A stretch of DNA of 64,000 nucleotides from Pullulanibacillus camelliae (GCF_014642655.1 NZ_BMIR01000009.1:1-64000), one strand, 5' to 3'. Counted from the first letter of the stretch, positions 24,762 to 34,231 are shown. The notes: generated from the sequence alone by a model not told the origin. Program-made: numbers and translations.

Positions 24762-26543
24762 ATGGCTAATATTAACGAGAAGTTAGCCACTCTCCCAGAT
24801 CAGCCTGGCTGTTATCTCATGAAAAATAAAAATGGAACCATCATATATGTTGGAAAGGCAAAGAATTTGCGCAATCGCGTGCGTTCCTATTTTTCTGGAA
24901 GTCATGACGCAAAGACCCAGCGTTTGGTCATGGACATTGTTGATTTTGAATATATCGTGACCTCCTCTAATATTGAAGCATTACTTTTAGAAATGAATCT
25001 CATCAAGGAGCATGATCCAAAGTATAATGTCATGCTAAGAGATGATAAAAGCTATCCCTATATTAAGCTGACCAATGAAAAGGATCCACGACTTGTCATT
25101 ACAAGGAAGGTCAAGAAAAATTCAGGTCGCTATTTCGGTCCCTATCCCAATGTAGCAGCGGCCCAAGAAGCTAAAAAATTACTTGACCGTCTGTATCCTT
25201 TACGCAAATGTCGAACCCTCCCTGATCGTGTCTGTCTCTACTATCATATCGGACAGTGCTTGGCGCCGTGTGTCAATGAGATTAAGGAAGAGACGTATAA
25301 AGACATGATTGATGGGATCGTTCGCTTTTTAAATGGCGGACATCGTGATATTAAGAAGCAACTGACAGAAGAGATGAATCAAGCCGCTGAACAATTAGAA
25401 TTTGAGCGAGCTAAGGAGCTCCGCGATCAAATTCGCAGTATTGAAACCGTTATGGAAAAGCAAAAGGTGATGTTTAATGATACTGTGGATCGCGATGTGT
25501 TTAACTTCGCTTATGATAAGGGCTGGATGTGTGTGCAGGTGTTTTTCATGCGGCAGGGCAAGCTTATTGAGCGTGATGTTTCATTATTTCCCTTTTATAG
25601 TGAGCCCGAAGAAGACTTCTTAACCTTTATTGGACAATTTTACTTGCAAGCGAATCATATTAAGCCGAAGGAAATTTTAATCCCAAAAGACATTGATCGT
25701 GAGCTTGTGGCCTCATTATTAAATATTGAAGTGACCCAGCCTCAAAGAGGGAGAAAAAAGGATCTCGTTGACATGGCTGCTAAAAACGCTAAAATTGCCT
25801 TGAAAGAAAAGTTTGTCTTGATTGAGCGTGATGAGGCGCGGACCATTAAAGCTGTGGAAAATTTAGGGGAGAAACTGAATATCCCCACCCCAAGAGTGAT
25901 TGAGACCTTTGATAACTCTAATATTCAAGGGGTCCATCCGGTATCGGCTATGGTCGTCTTTGAAGATGGAAGGCCAAATAAAAAGGCTTATCGTAAATAC
26001 CGCATTCAATCTGTAAAGGGTCCGGATGATGTGGCATCTATGCGCGAGGTTGTCCGTCGCAGATATAGCCGACTACTGAAGGAAAATTTGCCGCTTCCTG
26101 ATCTGATTTTAATCGATGGCGGAAAAGGACAAATGCGGGCGGCCATTGATATTTTAGAAAATGAATTAGGGCTGTCCATTCCAGTATGCGGATTGGTGAA
26201 AGATGACAAGCATAGAACATCCCAGCTCGTTATCGGCGAGCAATCTGAGGTTGTCCCGCTGGAAAGAAACAGTCAGGAATTTTATCTCTTGCAGAGAATA
26301 CAGGATGAAGTGCATAGGTTTGCCATCAGCTTTCATCGCCAAGTACGTGATAAATCAATGGTTAAATCCCAATTGGATGACATTGAAGGGATTGGCCCTA
26401 AGCGCAAGCGGCTTCTCCTTCGTCATTTTGGCTCAGTGAAAAAAATTAAGCAGGCAACGTTGGAAGAACTGACAGCAGCAGGAATCCCGAGCAGTACTGC
26501 TGAGCAAATCCTTCACTACTTTCAAGAAGAAGAGGAATCCTAA
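24762..26543 (+). CDS. uvrC: Excinuclease ABC subunit C
   Basis: A 593-residue UvrC, the dual-incision nuclease of nucleotide excision repair. It has an N-terminal GIY-YIG domain ([20 protein letters not shown], about 15-34), a UVR motif ([17 protein letters not shown], about 207-223) that contacts UvrB, and a C-terminal RNase H-like nuclease domain ([30 protein letters not shown]). Two helix-hairpin-helix motifs follow ([18 protein letters not shown]). ATG 24762 follows AGGTGATG; GTG and ATG codons a few positions upstream overlap that site. Confidence 0.95.
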   Translation: MANINEKLATLPDQPGCYLMKNKNGTIIYVGKAKNLRNRVRSYFSGSHDAKTQRLVMDIVDFEYIVTSSNIEALLLEMNLIKEHDPKYNVMLRDDKSYPYIKLTNEKDPRLVITRKVKKNSGRYFGPYPNVAAAQEAKKLLDRLYPLRKCRTLPDRVCLYYHIGQCLAPCVNEIKEETYKDMIDGIVRFLNGGHRDIKKQLTEEMNQAAEQLEFERAKELRDQIRSIETVMEKQKVMFNDTVDRDVFNFAYDKGWMCVQVFFMRQGKLIERDVSLFPFYSEPEEDFLTFIGQFYLQANHIKPKEILIPKDIDRELVASLLNIEVTQPQRGRKKDLVDMAAKNAKIALKEKFVLIERDEARTIKAVENLGEKLNIPTPRVIETFDNSNIQGVHPVSAMVVFEDGRPNKKAYRKYRIQSVKGPDDVASMREVVRRRYSRLLKENLPLPDLILIDGGKGQMRAAIDILENELGLSIPVCGLVKDDKHRTSQLVIGEQSEVVPLERNSQEFYLLQRIQDEVHRFAISFHRQVRDKSMVKSQLDDIEGIGPKRKRLLLRHFGSVKKIKQATLEELTAAGIPSSTAEQILHYFQEEEES

Positions 26544-26565
26544 GCGTCTTATTTGACAAAGAGCA

Positions 26566-26594
26566 TTGTCGAAGGCAGCGAATCATGATATAAT
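26566..26594 (+). promoter_or_regulatory. Promoter of the L-box/lysC transcript
   Basis: TTGTCG (26566-26571), a 17-nt spacer and TATAAT (26589-26594) with TGA before it (extended -10). It precedes the lysine riboswitch by about 30 nt. Confidence 0.65.
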
Positions 26595-26626
26595 GCAACG
26601 TAATTTCATAGTGAAAAACAGTGTTT

Positions 26627-26852
26627 TGGTAGAGGTGCGACCTTAAAAGAGTACCAATTGGGAGAAGAATGAGCTTTGACGATCAATTGGGGAAGGGTGG
26701 GGTTGCCGAAGTGAAGCAATCACTCATAGGAGGCTTTGCTGGATCCGTGGTTGAATAAATCCGGGTTTGTCACACAAGCGTGTGGAGGACTATCCAAGCC
26801 TGTTGTATAGATCGTTATGCAGCAGTGAAGGATGTGTCTTCACTGTTTTTTC
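26627..26852 (+). promoter_or_regulatory. Lysine riboswitch (L-box) with terminator
   Basis: Conserved L-box core elements appear in order: AGAGGTGCGA (26631-26640), AAGAGTA (26647-26653), GGGGAAGGGTGGGGTTGCCG (26699 region) and GCTGGATCCGTGG. The expression platform is a terminator, CAGTGAAG (26823-26830) with CTTCACTG (26838-26845) plus T7. Lysine binding should end transcription before lysC. Confidence 0.92.
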
Positions 26853-26916
26853 TATTTATATCGCTTGTTTCTATGCGATAAACATGGAAAATAACTAAGG
26901 AAGACAGGTGCAGCAA

Positions 26917-28161
26917 ATGAGTATCACGGTGATGAAATTTGGCGGAACGTCAGTTGGTTCTATTGCACGTATTAAAAGCGTTGCAGATCGAATCATAAGT
27001 AAGCTTGGTGAAGGAGAACAAGTGGTTGTTGTTGTTTCGGCGATGGGGAAAACCACTGATCATCTTTTAGAGCTTGCCAAACAAATCAGCGAGCGTCCAA
27101 AAAAGCGTGAGCTGGATATGCTTTTATCTACAGGGGAGCAGCAAACCATTGCTCTGCTTGCGATGGAAATGGAAGCGCGAGGCTACCCTGCTATCTCGCT
27201 AACGGGCTGGCAAGCGGGGATTCGCACAGAACGGGTTTATGGAAACGCCCGAATTGAGGATATTAAAACAGAGATTTTATTGCAGCATTTATCAGATGAC
27301 CGTGTGGTTGTTGTTGCTGGATTTCAAGGTGTTGCTCAGGATCAGGAAATCACCACCCTTGGTCGCGGAGGTTCTGACACTTCAGCGGTGGCACTCGCCG
27401 CCGCTCTGAAGGCCTCCCTCTGTGAGATCTATACAGATGTGGACGGTGTCTATACGACGGATCCGCGTGTCGTAAAGGAAGCGAGAAAATTAAAAGAAAT
27501 CAGCTATGATGAAATGCTGGAAATGGCTTATTTAGGGGCCGGTGTCCTGCATCCTCGAGCGGTAGAGAATGCAAAAAAGTATCATGTCCCTCTTACGGTA
27601 CGCTCAAGCTTTGACACAACCAATGGGACAATTATTAAGGGGGAAGCACATTTGGAAAAGGGACTAGCAGTAAGAGGATTGGCCTTCGAACGTGAGGTCG
27701 TCAAGGTTACACTACTGGGGTTACCTAATGAAATTCACACCCTTCCGACGGTCTTTCAGGTGTTGGCTGAATCCAATGTCAATGTGGATGTGATCATTCA
27801 GAATGCTTTGGATGAACAAGAAACGAGTATTTCTTTTACCTTGGCAGAAGCCGGTTTGGCCGATGCCCTTGAGGTCATTAAACACAATAAACCACGGCTA
27901 AAGTTTCAGGAGATAAATGTTGAAGCGGATCTAGCAAAAGTCTCTATTGTCGGTTCAGGGATGGTCTCGAATCCTGGGGTTGCGGCCACGATGTTTAAGA
28001 CACTGTCTGATGAAGGCATTAAAGTCAAAATGGTCAGCACTTCAGAAATTAAAGTCTCTACTGTCATTGCAGCGGATCAATTGAATAAGGCCCTGAATGC
28101 CTGTCATCGTGCCTTTCGTTTAGAGGAAGCTCCTGAGACGTCTTCCGCCGGTGTGGAGTGA
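26917..28161 (+). CDS. lysC: Aspartokinase II (lysine-sensitive)
   Basis: A 414-residue aspartokinase, catalysing the first step of lysine, threonine, methionine and diaminopimelate synthesis. The kinase domain has VMKFGGTSVGS (about residue 5), TTLGRGGSDTSAVALAAAL (about 148-166) and EIYTDVDGVYTTDPR. Two C-terminal ACT domains (from about 250; VSIVGSGMVSNPGVAATMF) mediate feedback control. ATG 26917 is used because AGGTG precedes it; an in-frame GTG at 26908 overlaps that site. The L-box upstream identifies it as the lysine-regulated isozyme. In B. subtilis a beta subunit arises from an internal start in the same gene; I did not verify one here. Confidence 0.95.
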   Translation: MSITVMKFGGTSVGSIARIKSVADRIISKLGEGEQVVVVVSAMGKTTDHLLELAKQISERPKKRELDMLLSTGEQQTIALLAMEMEARGYPAISLTGWQAGIRTERVYGNARIEDIKTEILLQHLSDDRVVVVAGFQGVAQDQEITTLGRGGSDTSAVALAAALKASLCEIYTDVDGVYTTDPRVVKEARKLKEISYDEMLEMAYLGAGVLHPRAVENAKKYHVPLTVRSSFDTTNGTIIKGEAHLEKGLAVRGLAFEREVVKVTLLGLPNEIHTLPTVFQVLAESNVNVDVIIQNALDEQETSISFTLAEAGLADALEVIKHNKPRLKFQEINVEADLAKVSIVGSGMVSNPGVAATMFKTLSDEGIKVKMVSTSEIKVSTVIAADQLNKALNACHRAFRLEEAPETSSAGVE

Positions 28162-28169
28162 ATGAGAAA

Positions 28170-28195
28170 AGCAGCCCTTCGTCGGCTGCTTTTTT
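28170..28195. terminator. Bidirectional terminator between lysC and yslB
   Basis: AGCAGCC (28170-28176) pairs with GGCTGCT (28184-28190), with TTTTTT to the right and AAAA to the left, so it can serve both converging genes. Confidence 0.85.
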
Positions 28196-28203
28196 GTGTG
28201 AAT

Positions 28204-28659
28204 TTACGCTCTTTCTATGGGATCTTTTAAATCCCAAGCGATAAGAAAGGTGACTTTTCGGTCTCGGCTTCCTTTGACTTCGACCTGTGCGTCAGCGGTA
28301 TACCCTTTAATGGTTTGAATTTGCTCAGCTAAAAAGCCGCTTTCGAGTGAGTAGTGATAGTCACTTTTGTTTTTAAAACGGGCATCAATCAGATCGGATC
28401 TGAGTTCAAATTTAATTTTGCCTCGCGTTTCACTGACTAATTCAAGAGTTCCCCAGGCGGCACGTTCAAAAAAGAGGATGAGTTCGTCATTATTTGCACA
28501 TGGATACGCTCTAGCCAGCTTCCGTCCTGACCAGTATAAGATCGGCTCGGTTTCTTCGCCAAGCAGCTCTTGAAGCAGGACAGTTCGTAACAATTCAAAA
28601 CCGAAAGCGGGAACTTGTTTATCACCATATGTTTCAATACGAGGGTGCTCAAATTTCAT
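28204..28659 (-). CDS. yslB: DUF2507 family protein (YslB)
   Basis: A 151-residue soluble protein of the YslB/DUF2507 family, which has an NO-binding-like/V4R-related fold. Features include VPAFGFELLRTVLLQELLG and ILYWSGRKLARAYPC near residue 41. ATG 28659 on the minus strand has GGAGTTGG upstream. Its place between lysC and sdhC is the B. subtilis arrangement. No enzymatic function is known to me. Confidence 0.88.
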   Translation of the reverse strand: MKFEHPRIETYGDKQVPAFGFELLRTVLLQELLGEETEPILYWSGRKLARAYPCANNDELILFFERAAWGTLELVSETRGKIKFELRSDLIDARFKNKSDYHYSLESGFLAEQIQTIKGYTADAQVEVKGSRDRKVTFLIAWDLKDPIERA

Positions 28660-28750
28660 GGCTGTTCCAACTCCTTCTGATTATAGTATATCGCTTTTTG
28701 GCTGGTTAAACTATGTGTTTTTTTATCAAAATATGAGAATTCTTCATTTC

Positions 28751-28779
28751 TTGACGGGTTATACTGTTGGGAGTACAAT
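28751..28779 (+). promoter_or_regulatory. sdhCAB promoter
   Basis: TTGACG (28751-28756), exactly 17 nt, then TACAAT (28774-28779). It lies about 160 bp upstream of sdhC, leaving a long leader in which CACTGTTTTCCGTG forms a small possible hairpin. Confidence 0.7.
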
Positions 28780-28942
28780 GTATTTGTTACATATTTAATA
28801 TTTAATTCAGCAGGGACGGAAGCAGCAATCATCGGTTTTATTTTCACTGTTTTCCGTGAAAATGTAAGGGTATCCCTTTAACTGCTTGGATCATTTCAGA
28901 AATATGCAACCGGAAAAAACCTGAAGTAAAGGGGGAACTTTA

Positions 28943-29572
28943 ATGGCAAGTAGAGATTTTGTTAACCGCCGGCTTCATTCGTTTCTGGGTTTAATTCCAA
29001 TTGGACTATTTTTAGTTGTTCACTTGACTGTCAACTACTTTGCAACCAGAGGCGCTGAAGCTTTTGACAAAGCAGCAAATTTCATGGAAAAATTACCTTA
29101 TCTTGTAGTGTTAGAGATCGTTTTCATTTATTTGCCGCTTTTGTTCCACGCAATATACGGTATTTATATTGCATTTCAAGCTAAACCAAATGTAAAACGC
29201 TTTGGCTATTATCGAAATTGGTTGTTCTTCTTTCAGCGTTGGACGGGCCTTTTCCTAGTCATTTTCTTAGCATGGCATATTTGGGAAACGCGCATCGCGA
29301 TGCTTCGCGGAACTGAGCTCAATTTTGAAATGATGGCTAATATCTTGGATAATCCTTGGATGGTCGCCTTCTATATTGTGGGTGTTCTTTGTGCTGTTTA
29401 CCATTTTTCCAATGGGTTGTGGGCTTTTCTTGTTCACTGGGGTATTATCGTTACGCCCAAATCACAGCGCTATACATCCTATCTCACTGTAATAATTTTC
29501 ATATTACTAGCCATTGTCGGTATTCGCAGCGTCTTTGCCTTTGTCAATCCAGATACAGTAGCAATGATGTAA
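28943..29572 (+). CDS. sdhC: Succinate dehydrogenase cytochrome b558 subunit
   Basis: A 209-residue membrane anchor of complex II with five predicted helices, of the Firmicutes type that binds two haems b. Histidines within or near helices (RLHSFLGLIPIG, FLVVHLTVNYF, LLFHAIYGIYIAF, LAWHIWETR, AVYHFSNGLWAFLVHWGI) are positioned as haem ligands. ATG 28943 follows AAGGGGGAA. It is the first gene of sdhCAB and carries electrons from SdhB to menaquinone. Confidence 0.95.
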   Translation: MASRDFVNRRLHSFLGLIPIGLFLVVHLTVNYFATRGAEAFDKAANFMEKLPYLVVLEIVFIYLPLLFHAIYGIYIAFQAKPNVKRFGYYRNWLFFFQRWTGLFLVIFLAWHIWETRIAMLRGTELNFEMMANILDNPWMVAFYIVGVLCAVYHFSNGLWAFLVHWGIIVTPKSQRYTSYLTVIIFILLAIVGIRSVFAFVNPDTVAMM

Positions 29573-29585
29573 GGAGTGTAATTGA

Positions 29586-31337
29586 ATGAGTAATCAAAAA
29601 ATCATCGTCGTCGGTGGCGGACTCGCAGGTTTGTTTGCAACCATTAAAGCTGCTGAAGCTGGTGTACATGTCGACCTTTTTTCAGTCGTACCAGTCAAAC
29701 GTTCACACTCTGTTTGTGCACAAGGTGGTATAAATGGTGCAGTCAATACCAAAGGCGAAGGAGACTCTCCGTGGTTACACTTTGACGATACCATTTATGG
29801 TGGAGACTTTTTAGCTAACCAAGCACCGGTTAAAGCAATGTGTGAAGCAGCTCCAAATATTATTAATTTATTTGATCGTATGGGTGTTATGTTTAACAGA
29901 ACACCAGAGGGACTTCTTGATTTTCGTCGTTTTGGTGGGACACAAGTACATAGAACCGCTTATGCTGGTGCAACAACAGGTCAGCAATTGTTGTATGCGC
30001 TTGATGAGCAAGTTCGTAGCTGGGAAGTTAAAGGCTTAGTTAAAAAATATGAATATTGGGAATTCCTATCAGCAGTTCTTGATGACGAAGAAGTATGTCG
30101 AGGCATTGTTGCCCAAAATCTTCATTCGATGGACATTGAAACATTTGCTGCTGATGCCGTTATTTTAGCAACTGGCGGCTGTGGCATTATCTTTGGAAAG
30201 TCCACAAACTCTATGATTAACACCGGAACAGCTGCTTCTGCGGTCTATCAGCAAGGAGCATATTATGCAAATGGTGAATTTATTCAAATCCATCCAACGG
30301 CCATCCCAGGGGATGATAAGCTCCGTTTGATGAGTGAGTCTGCACGTGGTGAAGGTGGTCGTGTTTGGACATATAAAGATGGTAAACCATGGTACTTCCT
30401 TGAAGAAAAATATCCTGCTTATGGAAATCTTGTACCACGTGACGTTGCGACACGTGAAATTTTTGATGTCTGCGTTAATCAAAAGCTAGGTATCAACGGT
30501 GAAAATATGGTCTATCTTGATCTTTCACACAAGGATCCACATGAGCTTGATGTTAAGCTTGGCGGTATCATTGAGATCTATGAAAAATTTGTTGGTGAGG
30601 ATCCTCATAAAGTGCCAATGAGAATTTTCCCAGCGGTTCACTATTCAATGGGGGGCCTATGGGTAGACAATAACCAAATGTCTAACATTCCAGGCTTATT
30701 CGTATGTGGGGAAAGTGATTATCAATATCACGGTGCAAACCGCCTTGGTGCGAACTCGCTTCTATCCTCTATTTATGGTGGAATGATCACGGGTCCAAAT
30801 GCCGTTGAATATATCAATGGTCTTGATAAACATACTGAGGATATCTCATCTCACTTATTTGAACAACATAAAGTGCGCGAACAAGAGAAATACGATAATA
30901 TTCTTAAGATGGATGGCAAAGAAAATGCATACGTCTTGCATAAAGAATTAGGCGAATGGATGACAGATAATGTTACGGTTGTTCGTGAAAATAAAAAGCT
31001 GCTTCAGACAGATGAGAAGATTCAAGAACTTATGGAGCGTTATCAAAATATTAACGTGAATGATACATCGAAGTGGTCAAACAGTGGTGCAGCCTTTACA
31101 CGTCAGCTTTGGAATATGTTCCAGCTTGCTCGAGTGATCACTCAAGGGGCTTATAACCGTAATGAAAGTCGCGGTGCGCATTATAAGCCAGAGTTCCCAG
31201 AGCGTAATGATGATGAATGGTTAAAAACAACGAAAGCGAAATTCAATGCTTCTAAAAATGCACCAGACCTTTCATATGAAGAGGTTGATGTTTCATTAAT
31301 CAAGCCGCGGAAACGCGATTATACTACAAAACACTAA
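29586..31337 (+). CDS. sdhA: Succinate dehydrogenase flavoprotein subunit
   Basis: A 583-residue SdhA, which oxidises succinate to fumarate in the TCA cycle. The FAD-binding Rossmann motif GGGLAGLFATIKAAEAG is at about residues 9-25, and the covalent flavin segment SHSVCAQGGINGA at about 41. Substrate-site stretches are IHPTAIPG with ESARGEGG, HYSMGGLWVD, and the C-terminal NRNESRGAHYKPEFPERND. ATG 29586 lies 13 bp after sdhC with AAGGAGTG upstream. Confidence 0.97.
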   Translation: MSNQKIIVVGGGLAGLFATIKAAEAGVHVDLFSVVPVKRSHSVCAQGGINGAVNTKGEGDSPWLHFDDTIYGGDFLANQAPVKAMCEAAPNIINLFDRMGVMFNRTPEGLLDFRRFGGTQVHRTAYAGATTGQQLLYALDEQVRSWEVKGLVKKYEYWEFLSAVLDDEEVCRGIVAQNLHSMDIETFAADAVILATGGCGIIFGKSTNSMINTGTAASAVYQQGAYYANGEFIQIHPTAIPGDDKLRLMSESARGEGGRVWTYKDGKPWYFLEEKYPAYGNLVPRDVATREIFDVCVNQKLGINGENMVYLDLSHKDPHELDVKLGGIIEIYEKFVGEDPHKVPMRIFPAVHYSMGGLWVDNNQMSNIPGLFVCGESDYQYHGANRLGANSLLSSIYGGMITGPNAVEYINGLDKHTEDISSHLFEQHKVREQEKYDNILKMDGKENAYVLHKELGEWMTDNVTVVRENKKLLQTDEKIQELMERYQNINVNDTSKWSNSGAAFTRQLWNMFQLARVITQGAYNRNESRGAHYKPEFPERNDDEWLKTTKAKFNASKNAPDLSYEEVDVSLIKPRKRDYTTKH

Positions 31338-31353
31338 AAAGGGGGCATAGAGG

Positions 31354-32109
31354 ATGGCTGAAAATAAAACTGTGGTTTTTATCATTTCCAGACAAGATGG
31401 ACCTGACGCCACCCCTTACGAAGAAAAATTTGAAGTTCCATACAGACAAAATATGAATGTCATCTCGGCTTTGATGGAAATTCGTCGTAATCCCGTTAAA
31501 GCAAATGGAGAAAAAACCTCTCCACCTCAATGGGAAATGAACTGCTTGGAGGAAGTATGTGGTGCGTGCTCGATGGTGATCAATGGAAAACCACGTCAAG
31601 CCTGTAGTACACTCGTCGATAAGCTGACTCAGCCGATTCGTGTCGAGCCAATGCGCACCTTCCCAGTAGTTCGTGACTTGGCAGTTGACCGTAGTCGCAT
31701 GTTCGATGCCTTGAAAAAAGTTAAGGCTTGGATTCCAATTGATGGAACCTATGATCTTGGACCAGGACCACGGATGGCTGAGAATAAAAGACAATGGGCT
31801 TATGAGTTGTCTAAATGTATGACATGTGGTGTATGCCTTGAGGCGTGCCCAAATGTTAACAGTAAAACAGATTTCATGGGACCTTTCGTCTTTGGTCAAG
31901 TCGAGTTGAAAAATGCTCACCCAACAGGTGAAATGAATAAAGAAGAACGCCTAGAAAGCTTTATGGATGAAGGCGGCCTTCAAGGATGTGGCAACTCACA
32001 AAACTGTGTACAGTCCTGTCCTAAAGGTATTCCATTAACGACATCAATTGCTGCCATTAACCGTCAAGCAGCGATTCACTCACTTAAGAGCTTTTTCGGA
32101 AGCCGCTAA
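31354..32109 (+). CDS. sdhB: Succinate dehydrogenase iron-sulfur subunit
   Basis: A 251-residue SdhB. Cysteine clusters are all present: [2Fe-2S] in CLEEVCGACSMVINGKPRQA (about 66-85), [4Fe-4S] in CMTCGVCLEACPN (about 154-166), and [3Fe-4S] with CGNSQNCVQSCPKG (about 211-224). ATG 31354 follows AAGGGGGC. It closes the sdhCAB operon and is followed by a strong terminator. Confidence 0.97.
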   Translation: MAENKTVVFIISRQDGPDATPYEEKFEVPYRQNMNVISALMEIRRNPVKANGEKTSPPQWEMNCLEEVCGACSMVINGKPRQACSTLVDKLTQPIRVEPMRTFPVVRDLAVDRSRMFDALKKVKAWIPIDGTYDLGPGPRMAENKRQWAYELSKCMTCGVCLEACPNVNSKTDFMGPFVFGQVELKNAHPTGEMNKEERLESFMDEGGLQGCGNSQNCVQSCPKGIPLTTSIAAINRQAAIHSLKSFFGSR

Positions 32110-32116
32110 TAGTGTA

Positions 32117-32148
32117 AGACCCGCATCTATAATAGATGCGGGTCTTTT
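32117..32148 (+). terminator. sdhCAB terminator
   Basis: AGACCCGCATCTA (32117-32129) pairs perfectly over 13 bp with TAGATGCGGGTCT (32133-32145), followed by TTTTG. Confidence 0.9.
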
Positions 32149-32160
32149 GTTGAAAGATAA

Positions 32161-32470
32161 GAAAGCATAAAATTTCTGATCATGAGGCCGGTGCGGATTT
32201 TCGCTCCAGGCCGCTCGCTTTCTGCGGGGGAGTGGTAAGCCTCCTCGCGCCTTCGCCTGCTAAGGTCTTACTGATCTCCCACTTTCCGCAGGAGTCTAGT
32301 CTCTGCACCATGCGTCAGCGGCGCCCGAGGAACACACGATTTTAGAGGGTTCCGAGTCTCGCGCCTTGCGTTCCCATCCACTTGAGCAGGCAATGAAGCC
32401 CATTTCATATTGGATGATGCTCTATAGTCAGACAAGGACCGGGCATGCTTTTCCGCTCGGTTTTTCTTAT
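32161..32470 (+). repeat. Dispersed repeat, type B (copy 2)
   Basis: It shares nearly the whole length with copies at 1360 and 60033, from GCATAAAATTTCTGATCATG through GGGGGAGTGGTAAGCCTCCT to GGACCGGGCATGCTTTTCCG and TTTTTCTTA. It begins within 16 bp of the sdhB terminator. The terminal hairpin is slightly degraded (GCTCGG instead of GCCCGG). Confidence 0.85.
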
Positions 32471-33041
32471 TAATGAATCAAAACGCATCACTTTAATGCA
32501 GTTGTGGACGATAGTGTAAGTGGAACCTGGCACTTGAAGCTTAGGGAAAGCGAAGGATATGATGTGGAACAATCACATGAGACGTACCAAAATGGTGAAA
32601 CAGTAAAAAATTTTGGGTGTTGATTGTGGCTGATGTTGCTTTCCATTTCAGAATGCTTGCTCTGTATTGACGATCTTCCTAATATGATCCGAATGACAAC
32701 AAACCAAGAGTGAAAGCTTCCAAATTAGGAGTGAGCGTAACCAATGGTGTAGGCAAGAGACAAAGGCCAATTGCAAAGGAACGAAAAGCGTGGCCATTTA
32801 AGAAAAACCTCATCCAAAATAACAAATAATACCCGAAGCTACCGAAAAGAGAACAAATCCGAGGCATAAGTTTCTGAATCTAGGGATGAGGGCAACAAAG
32901 GGCAGGCCGAGTTAACAAAAGCCCCACACAAATAACAAAACGTCCATTCTAAAAAGCTTATCTGAAAACAAGCGATCTTTTTGCTAACTTGTTGGAAATG
33001 AAGATCATGTTATATCCTCGTTTTAAGAGATGGAGAATCTA
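32471..33041. other. Region without intact genes; possible decayed coding sequence
   Basis: Several hydrophobic open stretches lie on the minus strand in different frames between about 32640 and 32960, interrupted by stops, as expected of a decayed membrane-protein gene. No family is recognisable. A 48-codon open stretch on the plus strand ends at about 32622. No cas gene can be seen here. Confidence 0.35.
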
Positions 33042-33201
33042 GGTGCGAATGTGAAGTGAACATAAAATACTAGGGAGATTCGCACCACATATATGTCCAT
33101 TTTTATTATTCTTATATCCTTTAATGGTTTTTAATGGTAAAATAAAAGTAATTTATTAGTAAAAATTCAATTTCTTTAGGATGTTTTTGCTGAATTTCGC
33201 T
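33042..33201 (+). promoter_or_regulatory. CRISPR leader with inverted repeat
   Basis: GGTGCGAAT (33042-33050) and ATTCGCACC (33078-33086) form a perfect 9-bp inverted repeat, followed by about 115 bp of very AT-rich DNA up to the first repeat. The opposite array end carries the degenerate repeat, so this side is the leader and transcription runs on the plus strand. Confidence 0.7.
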
Positions 33202-33967
33202 GTCGCACTCTTCATGAGTGCGTGGATTGAAATAGATATAAGGAGGCTAACTAATGGCGACTAATGCGTCGCACTCTTCATGAGTGCGTGGATTGAAATC
33301 TCGCTCAAGTAATAGCGTTCGTCCACGTTGTCCTGTCGCACTCTTCATGAGTGCGTGGATTGAAATTCCAACCATGCGGTCTTTATTTTCAAACCGTAGG
33401 CCAGTCGCACTCTTCATGAGTGCGTGGATTGAAATTTTATTCGTCCTATTATCATAAGAACAATACCGACGTCGCACTCTTCATGAGTGCGTGGATTGAA
33501 ATCATCGCACCAACGGAGACGATCCATTCTTTTCGTGTCGCACTCTTCATGAGTGCGTGGATTGAAATATCTTAGGCTTATGATCAAAAATAATAAAAGG
33601 GCGGTCGCACTCTTCATGAGTGCGTGGATTGAAATCATTTTTTAGTCCCCGGAAACAAAGAAAATGAAATGTCGCACTCTTCATGAGTGCGTGGATTGAA
33701 ATACTTTATTAATCGTGATATCTGTATCATTGCTATGTCGCACTCTTCATGAGTGCGTGGATTAAAATTCTTTCTTTGGAATTGTCGGCATCCGCTACCG
33801 CTTGTCGCACTCTTCATGAGTGCGTGGATTGAAATTTTAGGGTACTATCACTCTTGTTTAATTCTTTATCGTCGCACTCTTCATGAGTGCGTGGATTGAA
33901 ATTTTGAAAAATAAGAAACCCATGGATATTAATGTTGTCGCACTCTTCATGAGTGCTGGATCAGAAT
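33202..33967 (+). CRISPR. CRISPR array, 12 repeats and 11 spacers, type I-C-like repeat
   Basis: The 32-nt repeat begins GTCGCACTCTTCATGAGTGC and ends GTGGATTGAAAT. Repeats start at 33202, 33268, 33335, 33404, 33471, 33537, 33604, 33671, 33737, 33804, 33871 and 33937. Spacers are 34, 35, 37, 35, 34, 35, 35, 34, 35, 35 and 34 nt. Repeat 9 has one change (ATTAAAAT) and repeat 12 is degenerate (31 nt, missing a G and altered at its end). The sequence and the GTGGATTGAAA ending are typical of subtype I-C repeats in Bacillus relatives. No cas gene lies in this window. Confidence 0.97.
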
Positions 33968-34004
33968 GGCTGGATAAAATACTAATAATTGGATTTGCAG
34001 CGTG

Positions 34005-34036
34005 ACATCTACTAGCACCTTTCTAGTAGATGTTTT
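34005..34036 (+). terminator. Terminator after the CRISPR array
   Basis: ACATCTACTAG (34005-34015) pairs perfectly with CTAGTAGATGT (34023-34033), followed by TTTT. Placed 38 bp after the last repeat, it could end the pre-crRNA. Confidence 0.7.
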
Positions 34037-34072
34037 GTGGAATCCTTCTTTTGCTAAGCGGCAGTGGCTTTC

Positions 34073-34170
34073 CGCTCCAATCCACTTGGCCTTGCAAAGG
34101 GCATCTACCATATATGATGATGCTCTATACCTAGACAAGGACTGGACGACTTTGGTCGGTTGTTCTTAAT
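34073..34170 (+). repeat. Type B repeat, truncated 3' fragment
   Basis: CCGCTCCAATCCACTTGGCC, GATGATGCTCTATACC and AGACAAGGACTGG match the 3' third of the type B repeats. The terminal hairpin is eroded. Only the distal part is present. Confidence 0.6.
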
Positions 34171-34231
34171 AAAGGTCACTTGAGAAAAGAGATGTGTGGT
34201 GGGGAAGACGACATCGTTGAATCATGAAATG

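Noticed and set aside
26553-26558. TTGACA as the -35 of lysC
   Set aside because: It is 30 nt from the TATAAT; TTGTCG at 17 nt with an extended -10 fits better.
33000-33041. Possible cas2 tail just before the leader (short frame ending FKRWRI)
   Set aside because: Too short (11 codons) and no upstream Cas2-like sequence in frame.
33247-33817. Minus-strand frames with repeated NPRTHEECD or SIHALMKSAT peptides
   Set aside because: They are translations of the CRISPR repeats; such repeated peptides are a known annotation artefact.
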